Origin: Ulva prolifera
Taxonomy: Eukaryota > Chlorophyta > Ulvophyceae > Ulvales > Ulvaceae
DNA: 64,000 bases
Direction of reading: 5' to 3'
NCBI GenBank assembly: GCA_023078555.1
Contig: CM041203.1
Location: 4,073,981-4,137,980, forward strand
This document shows, in pieces, positions 30,476 through 44,084 of the stretch. Within the stretch, counting starts at the first letter, position 1, and every line of letters starts with the position of its first letter. Under the pieces are notes generated by a model that ran no database searches, was not told the DNA's origin, and saw only the letters and a program-made list of their open reading frames with translations. A program made the position numbers and the translations under genes.

Positions 30476-33400
30476 CTCTAAGGAAATCCCAAAAAATGTA
30501 CACTGCAGTGCCCTTGTGTTTAGCTGATTGGGTATGATGTGTCATATTTGCAAATTTTACAAGGATCGAGGTGCTGGAGGGAAAACATCAAAGTCGGTGC
30601 GTAGCATCCAAAAATCGATAAAAATCATTCAAAAACACGAAAAGCAGTTGATTGAAAAATAGACATAGAACATTACTTTAGTCTCAACATCTTCGCCCGT
30701 GGTTGCTCTGTGGAGTCACTTTGTAAGACTGCTTGCTTCTCAATGAAGAGTGACAGAATTTGGCATGTCACCCCGTGACAGGGAGCACATGCATAAGCAG
30801 CTGCGGCGTTGTTGAAGGACGTGAGAGCTTCGACTTCCAGAATCTTGTCACAGTGATCGTAAAGGGTCGACATTAGGTTGTTCCTGCAAGTGCAGATTCG
30901 ATGGCGACGTGTTTTGAAGCACAATGTCAAGTGCTTAAGCTTAATTGTGACTATTGAATAACTCATACCTCATAGAGACTACATCCCTAGCAGGAGCACC
31001 GTTGGATACATCCGGAGCGGGCTCTGCTGTAAGTGCTTCAGCCAAGGTCAAAAGCTTCAGGTCGATCAAGCAAGCACATCTTCTGATAAAATTCTCAGTG
31101 CCAAACGTCGGAAGCTTTTCAGCAGCTACATGCACCTGCATGCAAGAGAAGGGGCATTACCCTCCAAGCCAATAATCAAACGAGTCTACATTGATCTTGA
31201 CACTTGAAACGGATTACCTTGTTGATGCCGCCATTGCGCACAACTGCTGCAAACATGTCAACAAACATCACTGAGATATCTTGTGCTGGAGAAGTAGCAA
31301 GCTCGCGGCGGCGATAGGTCTTCTTTACTTTATCATTTCTAAATCTGACCCCTGGCTGATGAACACGCATCTTCTTGGCATTCGCAACAATCGACTTCAA
31401 CATCACGGTCGTACAATTATGACCTGTGATGCCGTTGCCTGTGTCTGTGTCAGAGGCAATCAGATGTGACAATTGCTGCATGTCTTCAACACTGCACAAT
31501 TCTTGCTGGAGATTGCGTAGATCCGGCATGATTTGAGGTTGAACCAAATTCTTGAGACATTGAGTTAATGCATCATCTTCACTTTGCGGCAGCAACGGCG
31601 CTGCAGTGGCAGGTGCAACGAACCCTTGAATCGGGACTGTAGCTAGCGCCGGGTAGGCTACATTGGCTTGGGCCACCACACCGGCAAGGACAGATGTGGA
31701 GACATCAGAGGCATGCAGCGGAGGGGCCGCCACCGTGTCAACAACACCCGGACACAACGTCGGTGCTGTTGCAGTGAATGTATCACCAGCAACTTGCAGC
31801 AGCACGGGCGCTGCAGTGGCAGGTGCAAGGACCCCTTGGATTGGGACTGTAGCCAGCGCCGGGTGGGCTGCGGTAGCTTGGGCCACCACACCCGCAGGGA
31901 CGGATGTGGAGACATCAGAGACATGCAGCGGAGGCGCCGCCACCGTGGCTTCAACACCCGGACACAACGGAGGTGCGGCTGCATTTGACAATGCTCCCGC
32001 TGACATCGCAATGTGTTGCTGTTCACCCGAGGCAGAGGCCAGAGCAAGCTGTCTCAAGGTCGGCGGGGTGGGCGGGGTGCCACACGGGAAGCTTGCCGTC
32101 CGCGGAGACCCAACATTTGTAGAGACGGACCTGATTTCGAGAGGCATTGATGATGCTGCCACATCAACGGACATGAATCCTCCAGCGGGAGGGGTAGATG
32201 CCATGACAGGCGCGCTTGGGGCATGGAGGGAATCTGAAGATCTGCAAAACTGTGCTCTACAAAGCTGCATGTCCACGTTCCACGCCTGCATGTACATGAA
32301 GAAATCGATAGTTGCCGCCTCTCAGCAGGCGAGGCGTGGATGCGTATGGCAGCAAGCCTACATATCGCTGCGATCATTTATGCGAAACACACACCGACAC
32401 TTTGGTTTGTAGATACTTGGGGTTGCCCTTGCAAGATGTTGCCAAGCCATGAGCAAATTTGCGCACGGCATGCTTGCAGCCATTCTTGAGAGGGGCAAGT
32501 AAATCCTTCAGATGCTGGCCCATTCGAATTTGACCGGCCTGAGTGGCCGGACATCCGCTTTTTTGAAATCTGGGCGCAGGCAGACCTGCGTGGTTTGCGT
32601 CACCCCCTGGATCTCCGAGCACTACCGTTGAGCTACCTGCTTTGCTTCGGACGATCGGAACGATGTGGCAGTCCATGTAAAACAACACGCGCATAATACA
32701 CAACTGTACAAAAAAATAACGAATCTCTCGTTCCATCTCTCGAAGGTCAATCGATTTGCCGTTGGCTGGGTTGATGTTGGATTCGGGCGCCCATTCAGGG
32801 GCGACCTCCCAGGCAGCCATCATCATGGCATCTGCTTTGATAGACAGCCTGAAATGATCTGCCTTTGGACCAAGACGCGAGGCTGCGACTTGTACCACAT
32901 GCTCATACAAGGGACCGCCCAGTCGAAAATCTTGGCCCAGTCCCATGGCCACGTAATTCCGGCCCTGAAACGAAAATCCATCAGTGACCACGCGGACAGC
33001 GACTTCCATCTGCATGAGGTCTACATGATGTCAAGTTGTCTTAATATCTTTAAATATATTGCAATTGCACACTTTCTACAAGGTAAATGTGGCATGATGC
33101 GTACGTCCACTTGAGAGTGAGTCTTCTCCCATGATCTAAGGTGATCCAACGCTTCGAATGGGATTGCCCTCTCACACTCGCCATCAACAGGTGGCGCCCG
33201 ACCTACAATTGCTGAGAGGCCTACACAACAAGACAGTCCTGAAAGAATGCATCGGATACATACATTTGTTGCTTCGGTCAGATCACCATTGACTACAGCC
33301 ACAAACGTCTGTACATGTTGACCGGACAGTGTACCGCACCACCATGTAATAGCGAGGCTGTGAATGAAAATACATGCAAGAGTGTCTAGCCTATCGCACA

Positions 33401-36400
33401 CCTTCTTCTTGTCTGTAATGTGTTTGTACAGCAGATCCCATTTGGCGTATTGTTTGAGCTAGCTCTGGCTCCAGCTGCACCTCGCTACGTTTCATGACAT
33501 GGGCTAGGATCGCTTCACATTGCACATGCAAAACATTGGAGGTCGCCGCTGCGTCACGCTGCCCGCTGATCATCTGACGACGCAGTTTCTCCAGCTGGAC
33601 TGACGCAGCCCCCCCACCGGAAATCTGCAACAAGTGGTGCTATGTGCACTGCAGAGCTGCAATTTGCAAGTATCAAAAGCCTCGACAAAAAAAAATCGCA
33701 CTCGTTGAGTCGCTTCGGGCCAGACGAGTAGATGCTTGTTTTCTGAGGCCATAGCATTCAACTTGCCCAAAGAATTACAGACCGGATCTGAAAATGATAT
33801 GACGCTTTCAAGCAATGTTTCCATGATTGTGTCGTCGCAGCATCCCAAAAGTGCCTGCACATGAATAGAGCCTGAGCGCTGTACCGCATGATGCATAACG
33901 TGCCCATGTAGAGGGCATGTGGTGCTGACCTGGGTGCCATTCCGGACAGCCACCGCTTGAGTGAGCAAGTGGTGCAGCCGTTCTTGAACAGTCGTCGCGG
34001 GCCCGCAAAGTGTGTCCGCCTCATAAGCCTGCATTCACTGACATGGTTGAGCTCACGCCTTGCATCCAGGTTTGTGCATACAACTCGAGCCAAGTAGAGA
34101 CTCCACCCCGGCAGATGCTTGAAGATTCTTTTTCCTCGCAAACGCTGCTGCTGGGTCCCGGCTCGCTTCTGGGACCTTGAGGTCGCTCAGCCAAGTCACT
34201 TCGATCGCATTGCCCTCACGTCGCAGGGATGCTGATGGCGACCATTGAGGGGCGCCTGCTAGCCCTGCGCCTGTGTGCTCATCTTCAGCTGCAACAGCTC
34301 CTGAGTGAACTTTGCGGGCGAACCGAATCCACTTGTGCATGTCAGAGTCGCTTGTTGGATCATCCATAGCGTCCGCAGAAGGGTGGTCTTTCAACAACCA
34401 ATGACTCGGATACAGTTGTGACAACAGAGGCAAGCCCTGCATGTAAACCAGCATCTGAGCCTAGTCAATGATCCCGCAAATGTGGCAGCCATGCACCATA
34501 TGCACACCTGAGCTAGAGCTCCAGCTAAGAAATCAATGACCTTCAAGAAGTTGATCAGCGCTTTGGAGTCCTTGTTTGCATGTCTCTTGCGGATCTACAA
34601 CCAAAGCAAGCGAAAAATGTACCGACATCAACATTGCTCACATTACATGAAACATGACATGAAGCACAAGCCATGCTCGACGTACCTCGGGTGATTGTGC
34701 CCATTTCAAGGCCTGTGTGATGTTCAGATCTTGGTAATTGTCCAATCGAATGACTCTTGGGAACATCTCGTCCTTGATGCGTGCCGGAGGCAGCACCAAA
34801 GCATGCTTCGGAAGGACATGCTCAGTCGATTTGAATCCAGCTGTCATAGTCAATGTTTCGGGTGAAGGACCCGTGGCATAGTTATTGCTCATGGTGTCAG
34901 CGCCCCACTTGCCCGCGTCTCTGATCTTGTCCATCGGAAACCTGTGATTTCACCTCCCAACATAAAATTGTTGCTCAGGCAACGTGGTTGAGGAGTTTGG
35001 ATGGCGACATACCCTAATGCCATCAAGGTTTCTACAGGCTCTCTCCGATTGAAATGCGACACCTTGTGTTGCACGTTTCCATATACAAGCTTCTGCATAG
35101 CCCTTGTGAATGTGTCCATGGTGTTGTCTGAAGCACGGTCGTCTGCTGAGAAGGCTGTTGGTATTGAACTGCCTGATAAGAGCGCCCAGTCCTGCCTGAA
35201 AATAATACATGCATGATCAGCACAAGTGTATCACATGCAATGTAGCATCAACACATCGTCACATCGTAAGAATCACACCACAGGTCGCTCTCTGCAACAC
35301 TCTCCGGCAGTGGGTGACCATTGTGAACACACAGCCGCTGAAGAAAATAAATCGCCAAGTTGAAAACGGGGCACTGCAAGAGTGTGCTGCCAGGCGTGAT
35401 AGCTCGCCAATCTTGATGGGCCCCTTCTTTGTTGGTCTTTGCAGCATGCACAGCGAAAACTATGCAACGCAAAGGGTATGGATTTGGGTATGGATTTTCC
35501 CAGTACACCATACCTCCTAGCGTCATGTTTCTGCATTCCTTCCCACGCATGACAAGGGGCCTCATTGCCAATAGCATCCGACTGCATGATGTTTCACTCT
35601 CATGTAATGATGTGAGGAGGCCATTCAAGGGACGATTGCAGCACATTACAGAAGATTGCATCGACGGCAACGTGTGAGAAAGATCGGAGCGTACTACCAC
35701 GTTTCGGCGGCTCGGCATGTATCCTCTGATCCCAATGTATCATAGGCACGACCCACTGGATATTCGCAGTTATGCCTCTCAGCAACTGGAGTGCCTAACT
35801 CGAACGAGATCTTGGCAGCATCAAATAGGTCCTTTGGACTCGGCAATTGCAAAAAGCTCTTCTCAACTTGATCAGCGGCATTACTGCAGTCAACACACAA
35901 AATTTGTTGGTCAAACTTTCAAGTCCGTCTATGACCAAGGCTTCTTTTGCTTTGCACCACGACCATGACAACAGTGTGATCGCACCGACCAGCATGAATA
36001 TTCTTCATGGTGACCTTGCTTGCTGTTTTGTATTCGGCTGTTGCCCTGAGATCCTTGCTGGGGAAATTTGGCCCATATACGCTCGCCAGAAGCTGGCAAA
36101 GGTGAGCTAAGGCATTTCCTAAGCCTCCCATAAATGATGAAGATCCCTGCAGTGAATCGTCTCCGAATGTCAGGGATACCCAATGTAGAATGAGTCAGGC
36201 AAGCTGTGAGAGTCACACTGTTGCGAATTGTTTGTGTCCAATGTGGTGACCAAAGACAATGCCACTAGTTTGTAGAAGCATCTCCACTGTTGGATGTGGT
36301 GTTGAATCTGACTCGATGCTTTCATCGATATGCTTGAGCGCACATACTTTTCGCAAGAGTTCTCTGTTGTCTGGTGACATTGTTCGCAGAAGCTTGTTTG

Positions 36401-38878
36401 TCTTGTTCCATTCTTTAATCTTCATTACACAAAGTTCTCTGTCTTGTATGTGAACTGCAATTGCACAACAGTCGATGACCGGATGATTTGGGCTTGCAGC
36501 TTATGCCCTATGAAGAATCTATGATGCACTCTGCAACATAAGCAATGCTTCAAGAGTAAAACATACTTATCTGCTTCTCAGATTCTGACAGCCTCTCATA
36601 CTCCTTCTCAAAGACCAAGCGCTTCTCCTTGAAAAAGTCATCTGTGCTGCTTTTGATTGCAGCGTCGAGCTCTTTCAGGTCATCGGACTCAAGTGCAACA
36701 AAAAATGCCTCAAGAAGTGTATGATTCTCCATGGTCAGCCGAGCCCTCACTGAAGGACTTTCATGGCAGATTTCTTTGAGTGGCAGAGCATTGAATTGTT
36801 GAGAGTCGACAACGCTGTGATGTAGCTCGCCAACAATATCTTGATATGCCAATACCAAGATTACCCACGCCCCAAGAGTGTGAGAGCAACCATGGACCAG
36901 TCGGAGGCCTGCAACAAGGTTCGCCAATGCTAGTGTCAGACTTTGCCTTGTGTGAACTGCACTACATGCAAGAGCGTACGGGAATCTCTGCCTGTTGAGG
37001 CTTTGTAGGCATGACGGAGAAAATACTGGATAAACAACCACCTATGCAGGGTGCCCCCTGCAATCTTGACATCTTCTTGCAGGCCATCAACATTATTGTG
37101 TTTGCTTTGGTTGAGCCCCATCTCCAGACAGGCAGCCAGCCAAGCCAGCGCTTTTGGAACTGCAATAGGCACATGTCAAACCTCACTCATGCATCAAGTT
37201 GATGTGCTTTGCTCTGCTCATGCACAGCACACATGCCATGTCCAGATACATACTATTTGCATCTTGAGATTGACGGTAGGCGGTAGCATCTGGGAAGGCT
37301 GGGGCACCCAAAGGCGACACTTTCCTTGGTCCAAAGCGCGCAATGTTTGCTGAGGTTCCCCTGTTCAGCAACACAGCAAAAGTTCCATGTTCAATCAGAT
37401 GTGAGAGCCACGCTCTATGATTGCCAGTCGAATCTTTAGCGTTGTCCAGCTGGTCTTCACGTGCAGCTGTGTCGCTGTGGCCAGAGGCATCCTCCGCATC
37501 GTCATGTTGGCCTTCCTCTACACGTCCGTCTTTGGTAACTTCACGTCCGAGGTCCATATCGTTCGTGACGTTCTGCATGCCGGAAATAGATGTCAGCTGA
37601 CATCTAGACTCAGGTTGGCTCAACGAATTCATGCAGCCACAACAGTGTGTCCTCACCATAGCCGCTTTAGGATTCCAGAAATACGGAATCAGTCCGTGCA
37701 ACCGTTTCACGGCTGCCGGGTCAAACGCAAAGTCAAGGCATTTCGACATGAAGTCCTCTAGGCTATTTTGTGCTTTATGAAGGTAGCGTGACAGCCCGTC
37801 CATGACGTCGTCGTTCCATGTAAACTTCTTCCGCAGTACCATCGCTTCCTTTTTCGCTCCTTCTGCCTTGTCATTCATCGCGCCAGCTTCACTGCGAATC
37901 TGGTGCACCGTAGTCATCCACTCGGCGAAAATTTGCGGTTGAGGAACGGGCATTGTGAGGTCCCCATCCTGAACAGAATGCATTTAGTCAAACACGGCAG
38001 TAATCATGGAGCCACAACATGCTCCACCGACAACAACAAACAGCAATACAATACAACACATACCTTCTCTCCGGTGGCACTAACGAGCTCAATAGTGCGC
38101 CATGTCTCTGGGTATGTCAAGCACAGCCACGTGAAGAAATCGTGGCTATGCTTCATATAGTTCTTCATTTTGTCCGCTTCTCCCTTTGTGTTACGGTTGG
38201 AGCTCCGTATCGCGATGACAATTGTTTCTAGCTTTTTCCTGATGGAAGTATCACCAGAATCAGCATGCCTGCATTGCCAAAAAAAACGCGGGGTTCATGC
38301 TCAACATCAGCTCAACATCAAAATTTAGCAGCAAGGCCAAGAGTGCACGGAAGCGTACGCTTTGATCTTGTAGTCCAAAAATTCAGCTCTTATGTCAACT
38401 CCTAGAAGCATGCTTGCTATTGTTGTGAGACAAAAATCATCAATGGCTTTTTCATCTTGGCTGTCCAAATTGCAGCGTGACCAAATTTTGCGATGCGGTT
38501 GATAGATGGGTTCTGCAACAGACTTGCTGTACATATCATCCAACAATGTTCAGTTGACGGCATTGCTGTCGACATACTTGAAGGTGTGAAGTGGCAGACC
38601 TGCCAGCCTCAAGGCAATTGCCCCACAAATTACAAACGGAAGAATTCTTGGCGTACCCTTGTTTGCATTCGAGATCAGCTTGGTCAAGTCGTCCAATGCG
38701 TCGTCCTTTGTCTTGTCCTCGCTGCAAATTCCAGGTAAGACGGATCAGCGGGTAGCACGCACACACTTCGCTACCGCTACAGAGCTCCAATACATACCAC
38801 CACGAGGAACCGAACACGTCATAGCAATACGTACCAATCTGAAACAGCTGTTGAAACAGATGCCTCTGGATCTGACAT
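28295..38878 (-). CDS. Large intron-rich gene, function unknown
   Basis: The start codon is the ATG at 38878. The first five exons join in phase without a stop: 38878-38835, 38721-38657, 38512-38359, 38268-38064, 37968-37657. Donors are GTACGT, GTACGC, GTACGC, GTATGT and GTGAGG, and introns begin and end GT-AG. This gives 260 codons, beginning MSDPEASVSTAVSD and containing RKKLETIVIAIRSSNRNTKG and KKFTWNDDVMDGLSRYLHKA. Further exon-like frames follow to about 31.0 kb (LNRGTSANIARFGPRKV, HRWLFIQYFLRHAYKAS, VRLTMENHTLL-type helix near 36.7 kb, DLNITQALKWAQSPE, RRELATSPAQDISVMFVDMF). The 344-bp array at 28.3-30.5 kb lies downstream on the same strand and may be its 3' part, or a separate gene. 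No domain was recognised. The region is less GC-rich than its surroundings. Exons beyond the fifth are not resolved here. Confidence 0.75.
30476..31175. other. AT-richer spacer between array 1 and upstream exons
   Basis: Contains a minus-strand open frame at 30673-30966 with no recognised motif. It could hold introns or small exons of the large gene; no joins could be shown. Confidence 0.35.
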
Positions 38879-39040
38879 CGCGATCACATGCAACGCTCTA
38901 ATTGGAGAAGCGGGGAAGCACAGCGCGCATTTGGAGATGCAGCAATTGTCAGAGCCACATTGATCATGGACACAGTTCACAGATACAAGCTGTAGCAGCC
39001 AAGGCCAAGGACTGAGGGCATGTGGCCGTGTGCGATGCAC

Positions 39041-39419
39041 AGCGATAGTGTAGAGCTGCTGCTTTGAAGTTCAAAGGCAGAGCTCGAAGCTTACGAGTGG
39101 CTACCCGGGCCATAGCACCGAAGCTACTCGGCTGTAAACCACATCAATCGGCAAGTCAGCGTTCGTGCATCATATTTCTTTCATACAAGAATACTTCGGT
39201 GGTATAGTGGCTTAATCAGTGTGTATAGCATGTACAAAGCTCGCGACGAGGTTAAGCAAGCTAAGCGGGCTAAGCTAAGGCAACCCGCGATAAGTCAAAC
39301 CTGCCCATGTGCCCATCACCTGGTCTCTGGGCAGTTGGTGGTTATGCTCTATATATTAATAGCTCAGGGCACATCTTCGGTACCCCAATATGCATGCTGC
39401 GTGGGCCTTTCCCAGGTGT
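39041..39419. other. Upstream region of the large minus-strand gene
   Basis: No gene recognised. It includes the 5' flank of the gene starting at 38878, so its promoter should lie here, but no specific element could be assigned. Confidence 0.35.
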
Positions 39420-40029
39420 TGCTGACAATCACACAGTTCAGCTTAAATTTTTTTTTTGCGGTGGTCGTGTGGCTGATCAGTCATGACTCTGCAGCCCCCA
39501 GCCCCCATGGCAGGAGGACACTGTGACTGCACCTCGAGGTTCACTGCAACAATTCAGGCCTTGATTCCTTGGGGGCATGTAGCTGACACACCAAGGCGTC
39601 ACATGACTGGAGCTCGTTGGTACATGCATGTGGCTCCGTAGCGCTGGCTGGCGTGCACGGGCATAAACTCTATAGATATAGGTTGCAGATAGCTGTAACA
39701 GTTGGAATCGAGTGTGGCATTCCACAGGTTGCTCGAGTGCCTGTATCACTGCAGTCACCCGGATGTGCAATTGCTTAAGAGGCTGTACTCCACCATTGAC
39801 AGCGTGCAAGCATTCTGTAGGCCACCTGAGACACCTCTGTTCCACTGTGCCGTTCGTCTCGTCTTTCATATACTTGACGCGTGCTCGCCTGCTAGGGCAT
39901 CGTAGCCCATGCATGCCCACAGAACTGCTCCACATGCTCTGTGCATAGCTCGGGCAGGCCCCTCTCTCTCATGTTTTGATATGTCTATTGTGCATTGTGC
40001 ATGCAGTGCCGGTTTGTGCATGTGCTGAC
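39420..40029 (-). repeat. Dispersed repeat R2, copy 2 (inverted)
   Basis: Reverse-complement partner of 20798-21410, about 18 kb away. An A/T run at about 39450 in this copy is longer than in the other. Confidence 0.8.
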
Positions 40030-40199
40030 CCCCTCACTTATAATTACCTAGAACCTCTGGGTGTGAAGCGTGGCCCAGCGCGAGTTGCATGCACTGCTGT
40101 GGCGACTGCGCGCTGCTGGTGGTCGATGCTCCCTTCAATCCCCTGGCAGAGGTGTGCGTGCTACGAGACAGGTGACCGGCACACTCGACGCAAGCGAGC

Positions 40200-40338
40200 G
40201 TGCCTGCGGGCCCCTCCTGGCAGCTGCGAGCCCCTCCTGCGAGTCAGTCGTGCGCGACCCTCCTGCGAGCCCCTCCTGAGAGTCCGTCTTGCGTGCTTCT
40301 CCTGCGTGTCCCTCTGCGAGCCCCTCCTGTGAGCCCCT
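40200..40338 (+). repeat. 13-bp minisatellite (GCGAGCCCCTCCT), left half
   Basis: Imperfect tandem copies of GCGAGCCCCTCCT and variants (GCGCGACCCTCCT, GAGTCCGTCTTGCGTGC) run up to the left end of the CACTA element. The same array resumes immediately after the element's right end at 59686, so one array was split by the insertion. Confidence 0.85.
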
Positions 40339-40830
40339 CACTACAAGAATGGTAGGCATGCGGCAGTGTACATGCCGGACACACGTTTGCCCCGCTGCCG
40401 CATTCGGGGACATTACACGCACATTGCAGGCACATTCCAGGGCTGGCTGGAATGTGTTAGTGAAATGTATGCGGGATGTGTCACCGAAGTGTTCTCGCGG
40501 TGTACACCTGCAGCGCACCTCAATGCACGGAATGTGCACGCCGCGACCGCGCTTGGACGCTCCGACGAACAGCACATCATCTGCCGGCAGCATGTCCTCG
40601 TCGTGCACACCGTGCCTCCTCAGCCACCACCGGTCGAGTGGCAATTGAACGCGCATCCACACTCCTTCGGCGTGTACATGCCGGATGCACAGCTCCAACA
40701 CATTTTGTGCCCCACGCCACGACTGTTGTGCGCATCTTCAGCACGTGCACACGCCGTGAGTAATGTACACGATAGCTCTCGACATGTCCATTGCTCTTTG
40801 CGATGTATTTTCGGGTGAAGCGCAGCAGCG
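40339..40830. promoter_or_regulatory. CACTA left subterminal repeat region
   Basis: Repeated short motifs of the form TGTACATGCCGG/TGTGCACGCCG occur at about 40373, 40499, 40531, 40601, 40671 and 40743. In known CACTA elements such subterminal repeats bind the accessory transposition protein. The motif family also fills 59210-59500 near the right end. Confidence 0.6.
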
Positions 40831-41892
40831 CAGGGGTTTTGTACTCCTCTAGCTTGGACCGTTTCAGTGCTGGAGCTCTGTGTTGAGCTCGTCGAGTCCC
40901 ACGGCTGGAGTATGAACACAGTTATAACGCAAGCTCAGCTTTGGTACCTTCAGTAAAATCCATATGCTTGAAAATGTATGGCGTTGTGAAAAGCCTGCGC
41001 TTGTCCTTCTGAATTTGCGCACAGCAGACCGACGTAGCTAGTAGCGAAAGAGACGCTGGCAGTAAATCCATTGCACGTGCTTGTGGTGATTCACCTCTCA
41101 TGATCAAGTGGGTTATTCTGACGTTGGCTGCGATCCTCGAGGAGCTCGGTAGAGGTATCGCCCTCTATTGCCTGTAGCAGCTACATTTTGCAGCCGCTAC
41201 ATCCTGCAGCAGTCATCGCCTTTGTAGTGGCCACATTACACCTCTAGCTATAGCCTGTAGCTGAGGGCCATGTGGATCATGCTGTGAATTTGCCATATGG
41301 ATTTCCATCTCTACAGTGTGCTGCATCAGTGTGTCCCCTTGGCCTCGCCACACGACAAATCGCAATGCTTGTGCAGGTGAAGAGTTTCCCTGCCAGTGGC
41401 ATGCCGGGTGCCAATACCACTCTTATAGGATAGAGTTATGTTCCCATAGTCAGTCGGTGTCTGCTTGCAAATTCATGTGATTGTATCTAGATCACTGGTA
41501 AAAAGAATATGTGTTGGACGTCTGTAATAATGCAATGAGTGTGACAACATGCCAGAAAATTATGCCGGAGTTGGAGAACATGTACAGCGCCCTCAATTGC
41601 AGTAGCAACACTGTTCACATCGGTATGACAATGAATGGGGAAGAGTGAAAGCAATTCTTGCCGATTGTGTAGAACACCATTGCGCAAAGACACAGAATGC
41701 GTTCTCGTGGTAGGATCTGTAGCGGAACACACTCGCTTACCTCCACAATTTTGTGACAAACCGGCTAAGGTGACCGACGATTCCACAAGACCATAAACAA
41801 TTTGCAATACGGGCTCCATGGCATTCATAGTTAGTGACATTAGTAACGCGCGCAATGCTGCATTGTACTTGGGGTCATTGCATATGCTGATC

Positions 41893-43782
41893 TTACAAGA
41901 GAGTGGTTGTCCTTGACCTGGTTTGATGTACTTTTGTAGACGCACAGTTATCATCAACTCCGCTCTTGTTATACTCAGAGGTCTTACGATCTACCCTAGG
42001 CTTACTGCCACTTTGCTTCTTGCCACATGTCTTACTGGGTTTCAAGAACCCGTTCACACTCCTCGCTGCCTGCGCATTGGGATTTTGCTGCACCGCTTTG
42101 TGGAGTGCCGACACCGATCGCACGTTGGCATAAAATGCCATGCCAACCCGCACTGCATCAGAGTCAACAAACTCTGCCCCACCTGTCGTGCCATGCCGGA
42201 CGACTCCGGTTTGCAACCACACATAGCGTTGTGGCGTAATAGCAAGATGGATCCCCACCCCACTCATCCAAAAAAACCCGCCCAACACACTTTTGGGGTA
42301 GCCGAGGCAAGGGCCTGTTTGTAGCCACATGATGAGCCCCCCTTCAGGGCGGTCATACAAGTCCAGGTGTTGCTTCACGGATCTCACCTGACTCTCGTCC
42401 GTCAAAATGGTCATCGCCCGCGAAGGGTACGCGCCGAGACATGGCGAATTCAGCTCGGCCGCTGTCCACTCAGTACTGACATCGGTAGCGATGGCAAGCG
42501 CCCCGCAAACAATTGGTATTAAAGCGAGCCATGACGCCCCTGGTGTTTTGTTAAAATTAAGGACACCGATGTTCCACACTCCCGCCTGCACAGCGCGAAT
42601 TGGTAGGAACACAACGTTGTGTTCCACAACCACTGCAAATGGTAACTGCCAACATGATTTGTACAAATGAATAATTTTGCCAATGATATGGCTAGGCGCT
42701 TGTTATATACGTCAACAATAAGCACGAGCGTACCAATAGAGCCGCGACAGTCACCGGATCGATGTCATCAGCACGTGCTACGTTGGGTATGCTCGCTTGA
42801 CGGCCTTTGCCTCCACCCATCGGGTTATTCAACCCCCCTCCCACCATCTTACCAGGGCCACGCGTTTTTTGTCCTGCTCCTGAGACTCCTTTTGGACATG
42901 CCCGTTCGATCTTGATGAGCTTTTTTGCCATCTACACATGTGTACACAATTGTCTATTGCTGTAGACAACGCAATGTAGTATGTTGACAGATCAATTGCT
43001 TTGTGCATACGGTGCGTTGCCGTGTGCTCCTTAACCGGTGACTACGGCTACATTGATGCACTACAACATTGCTAATCAATGCGCAAACTCATTAGAACAC
43101 TGATTGCACGAAACACCAAAGTGCAAAAAGGACATAATCATACCTCGGGGCGAAGATACATCGGTGAGCCTGGAGTTGCACCCACCACTGCTAATATGTC
43201 ATGGAGTTGGGGGTCATCCACTGCTCTAAGGATGTAGGTGGTCCGCTTATCATCTGGCACTTCCCATGCCCCGTCGCTGTCCGTGTCGTGGTGTCCGTGA
43301 CTCATACCATCATGTTGGACTACAGGTGTCACGAAAATCACCACGAAGTCTCGTATAGGCAACTGCACCAGACTGTGTCCCGCCAGCTGGTCGTGGAATG
43401 CTTGGATTCTACCCACAGTGCTCACGTGTAGCGGGCTCATGTGACGTACATGATACCGTACGCATGGCCCGATGTTGTGAACATCACAATGAGCACGCGC
43501 ACTAGCCAACTCGTGGAGGGTGCTCACTTCTAGCACCCCACTACTGCAGCTGCCACTAGTCTCACTACTACAGCTCGACCACCCCGCCCGGTACACACCA
43601 TTGCCACCGTGTACCAACGGTGCCGGTGGATCGTCCACAACAATCGGTGCTTGTTCCTCACCTGGCACGGGACTTGAGCCACCACCGGCTGCACTCACCA
43701 CAGGCACGAGCGGGGGCTCTTTGCCACTGTGCAAAGTAAAATGCTTCTGGAAATAGCCGCTGGCTTCAAAAGTTTTTGACAT
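41893..43782 (-). CDS. CACTA third gene, three exons, function unknown
   Basis: The ATG at 43782 (MSKTFEASGYFQKHF) starts a 213-codon exon ending at a GAG|GTATGA donor (43144). Exon 2 is 42931-42734 (ATGGCAAAAAAGC to TTG|GTACGC, 66 codons). Exon 3 runs from 42645 after TTGGCAG to the stop at 41893. All three joins are phase 0, giving 529 residues. The middle exon is basic and Gly-rich (GQKTRGPGKMVGGGLNNP). The C-terminus is also basic (KPSKTCGKKQSGSKPRVDRK). No family was recognised. By analogy with other CACTA elements it may be the accessory DNA-binding partner of the transposase; this is inference from position and charge. Confidence 0.65.
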
Positions 43783-44084
43783 ATATATACTATGCCTACA
43801 ATTGACAAAGTGCCTACTAACGTGCTGCCGGCGTAAGGCCTGGAGGCGCATGTGCCCCGCCCTTGTGGGCACAGCCCACCCGACCCCCCCCGGGCCCGCC
43901 CACGGCAACTCGACCGGGAAGTATGGCGAGTCAACGTCGCCCAGCACTCTTTTGTACCCATTATCCCGTTGGCAAGTGGTTCCTAAGTGGGCCAGGCATA
44001 CCCTTTTTGATCTACACGACGCCTTGCCCATCTGTACTGCCCCACGCTGTGTTCAAGCTTGTGACTGTGCTGGGCCTACCGGAG

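Noticed and set aside
28295-39040. A second CACTA element around the unknown gene
   Set aside because: No CACTACAA/TTGTAGTG pair with matching flanks was found near 27-39 kb.
39190-39275. tRNA-like stretch (GGTGGTATAGTGGCTTAATC)
   Set aside because: The start resembles a tRNA D-arm, but no anticodon arm, T-arm or acceptor pairing could be folded.
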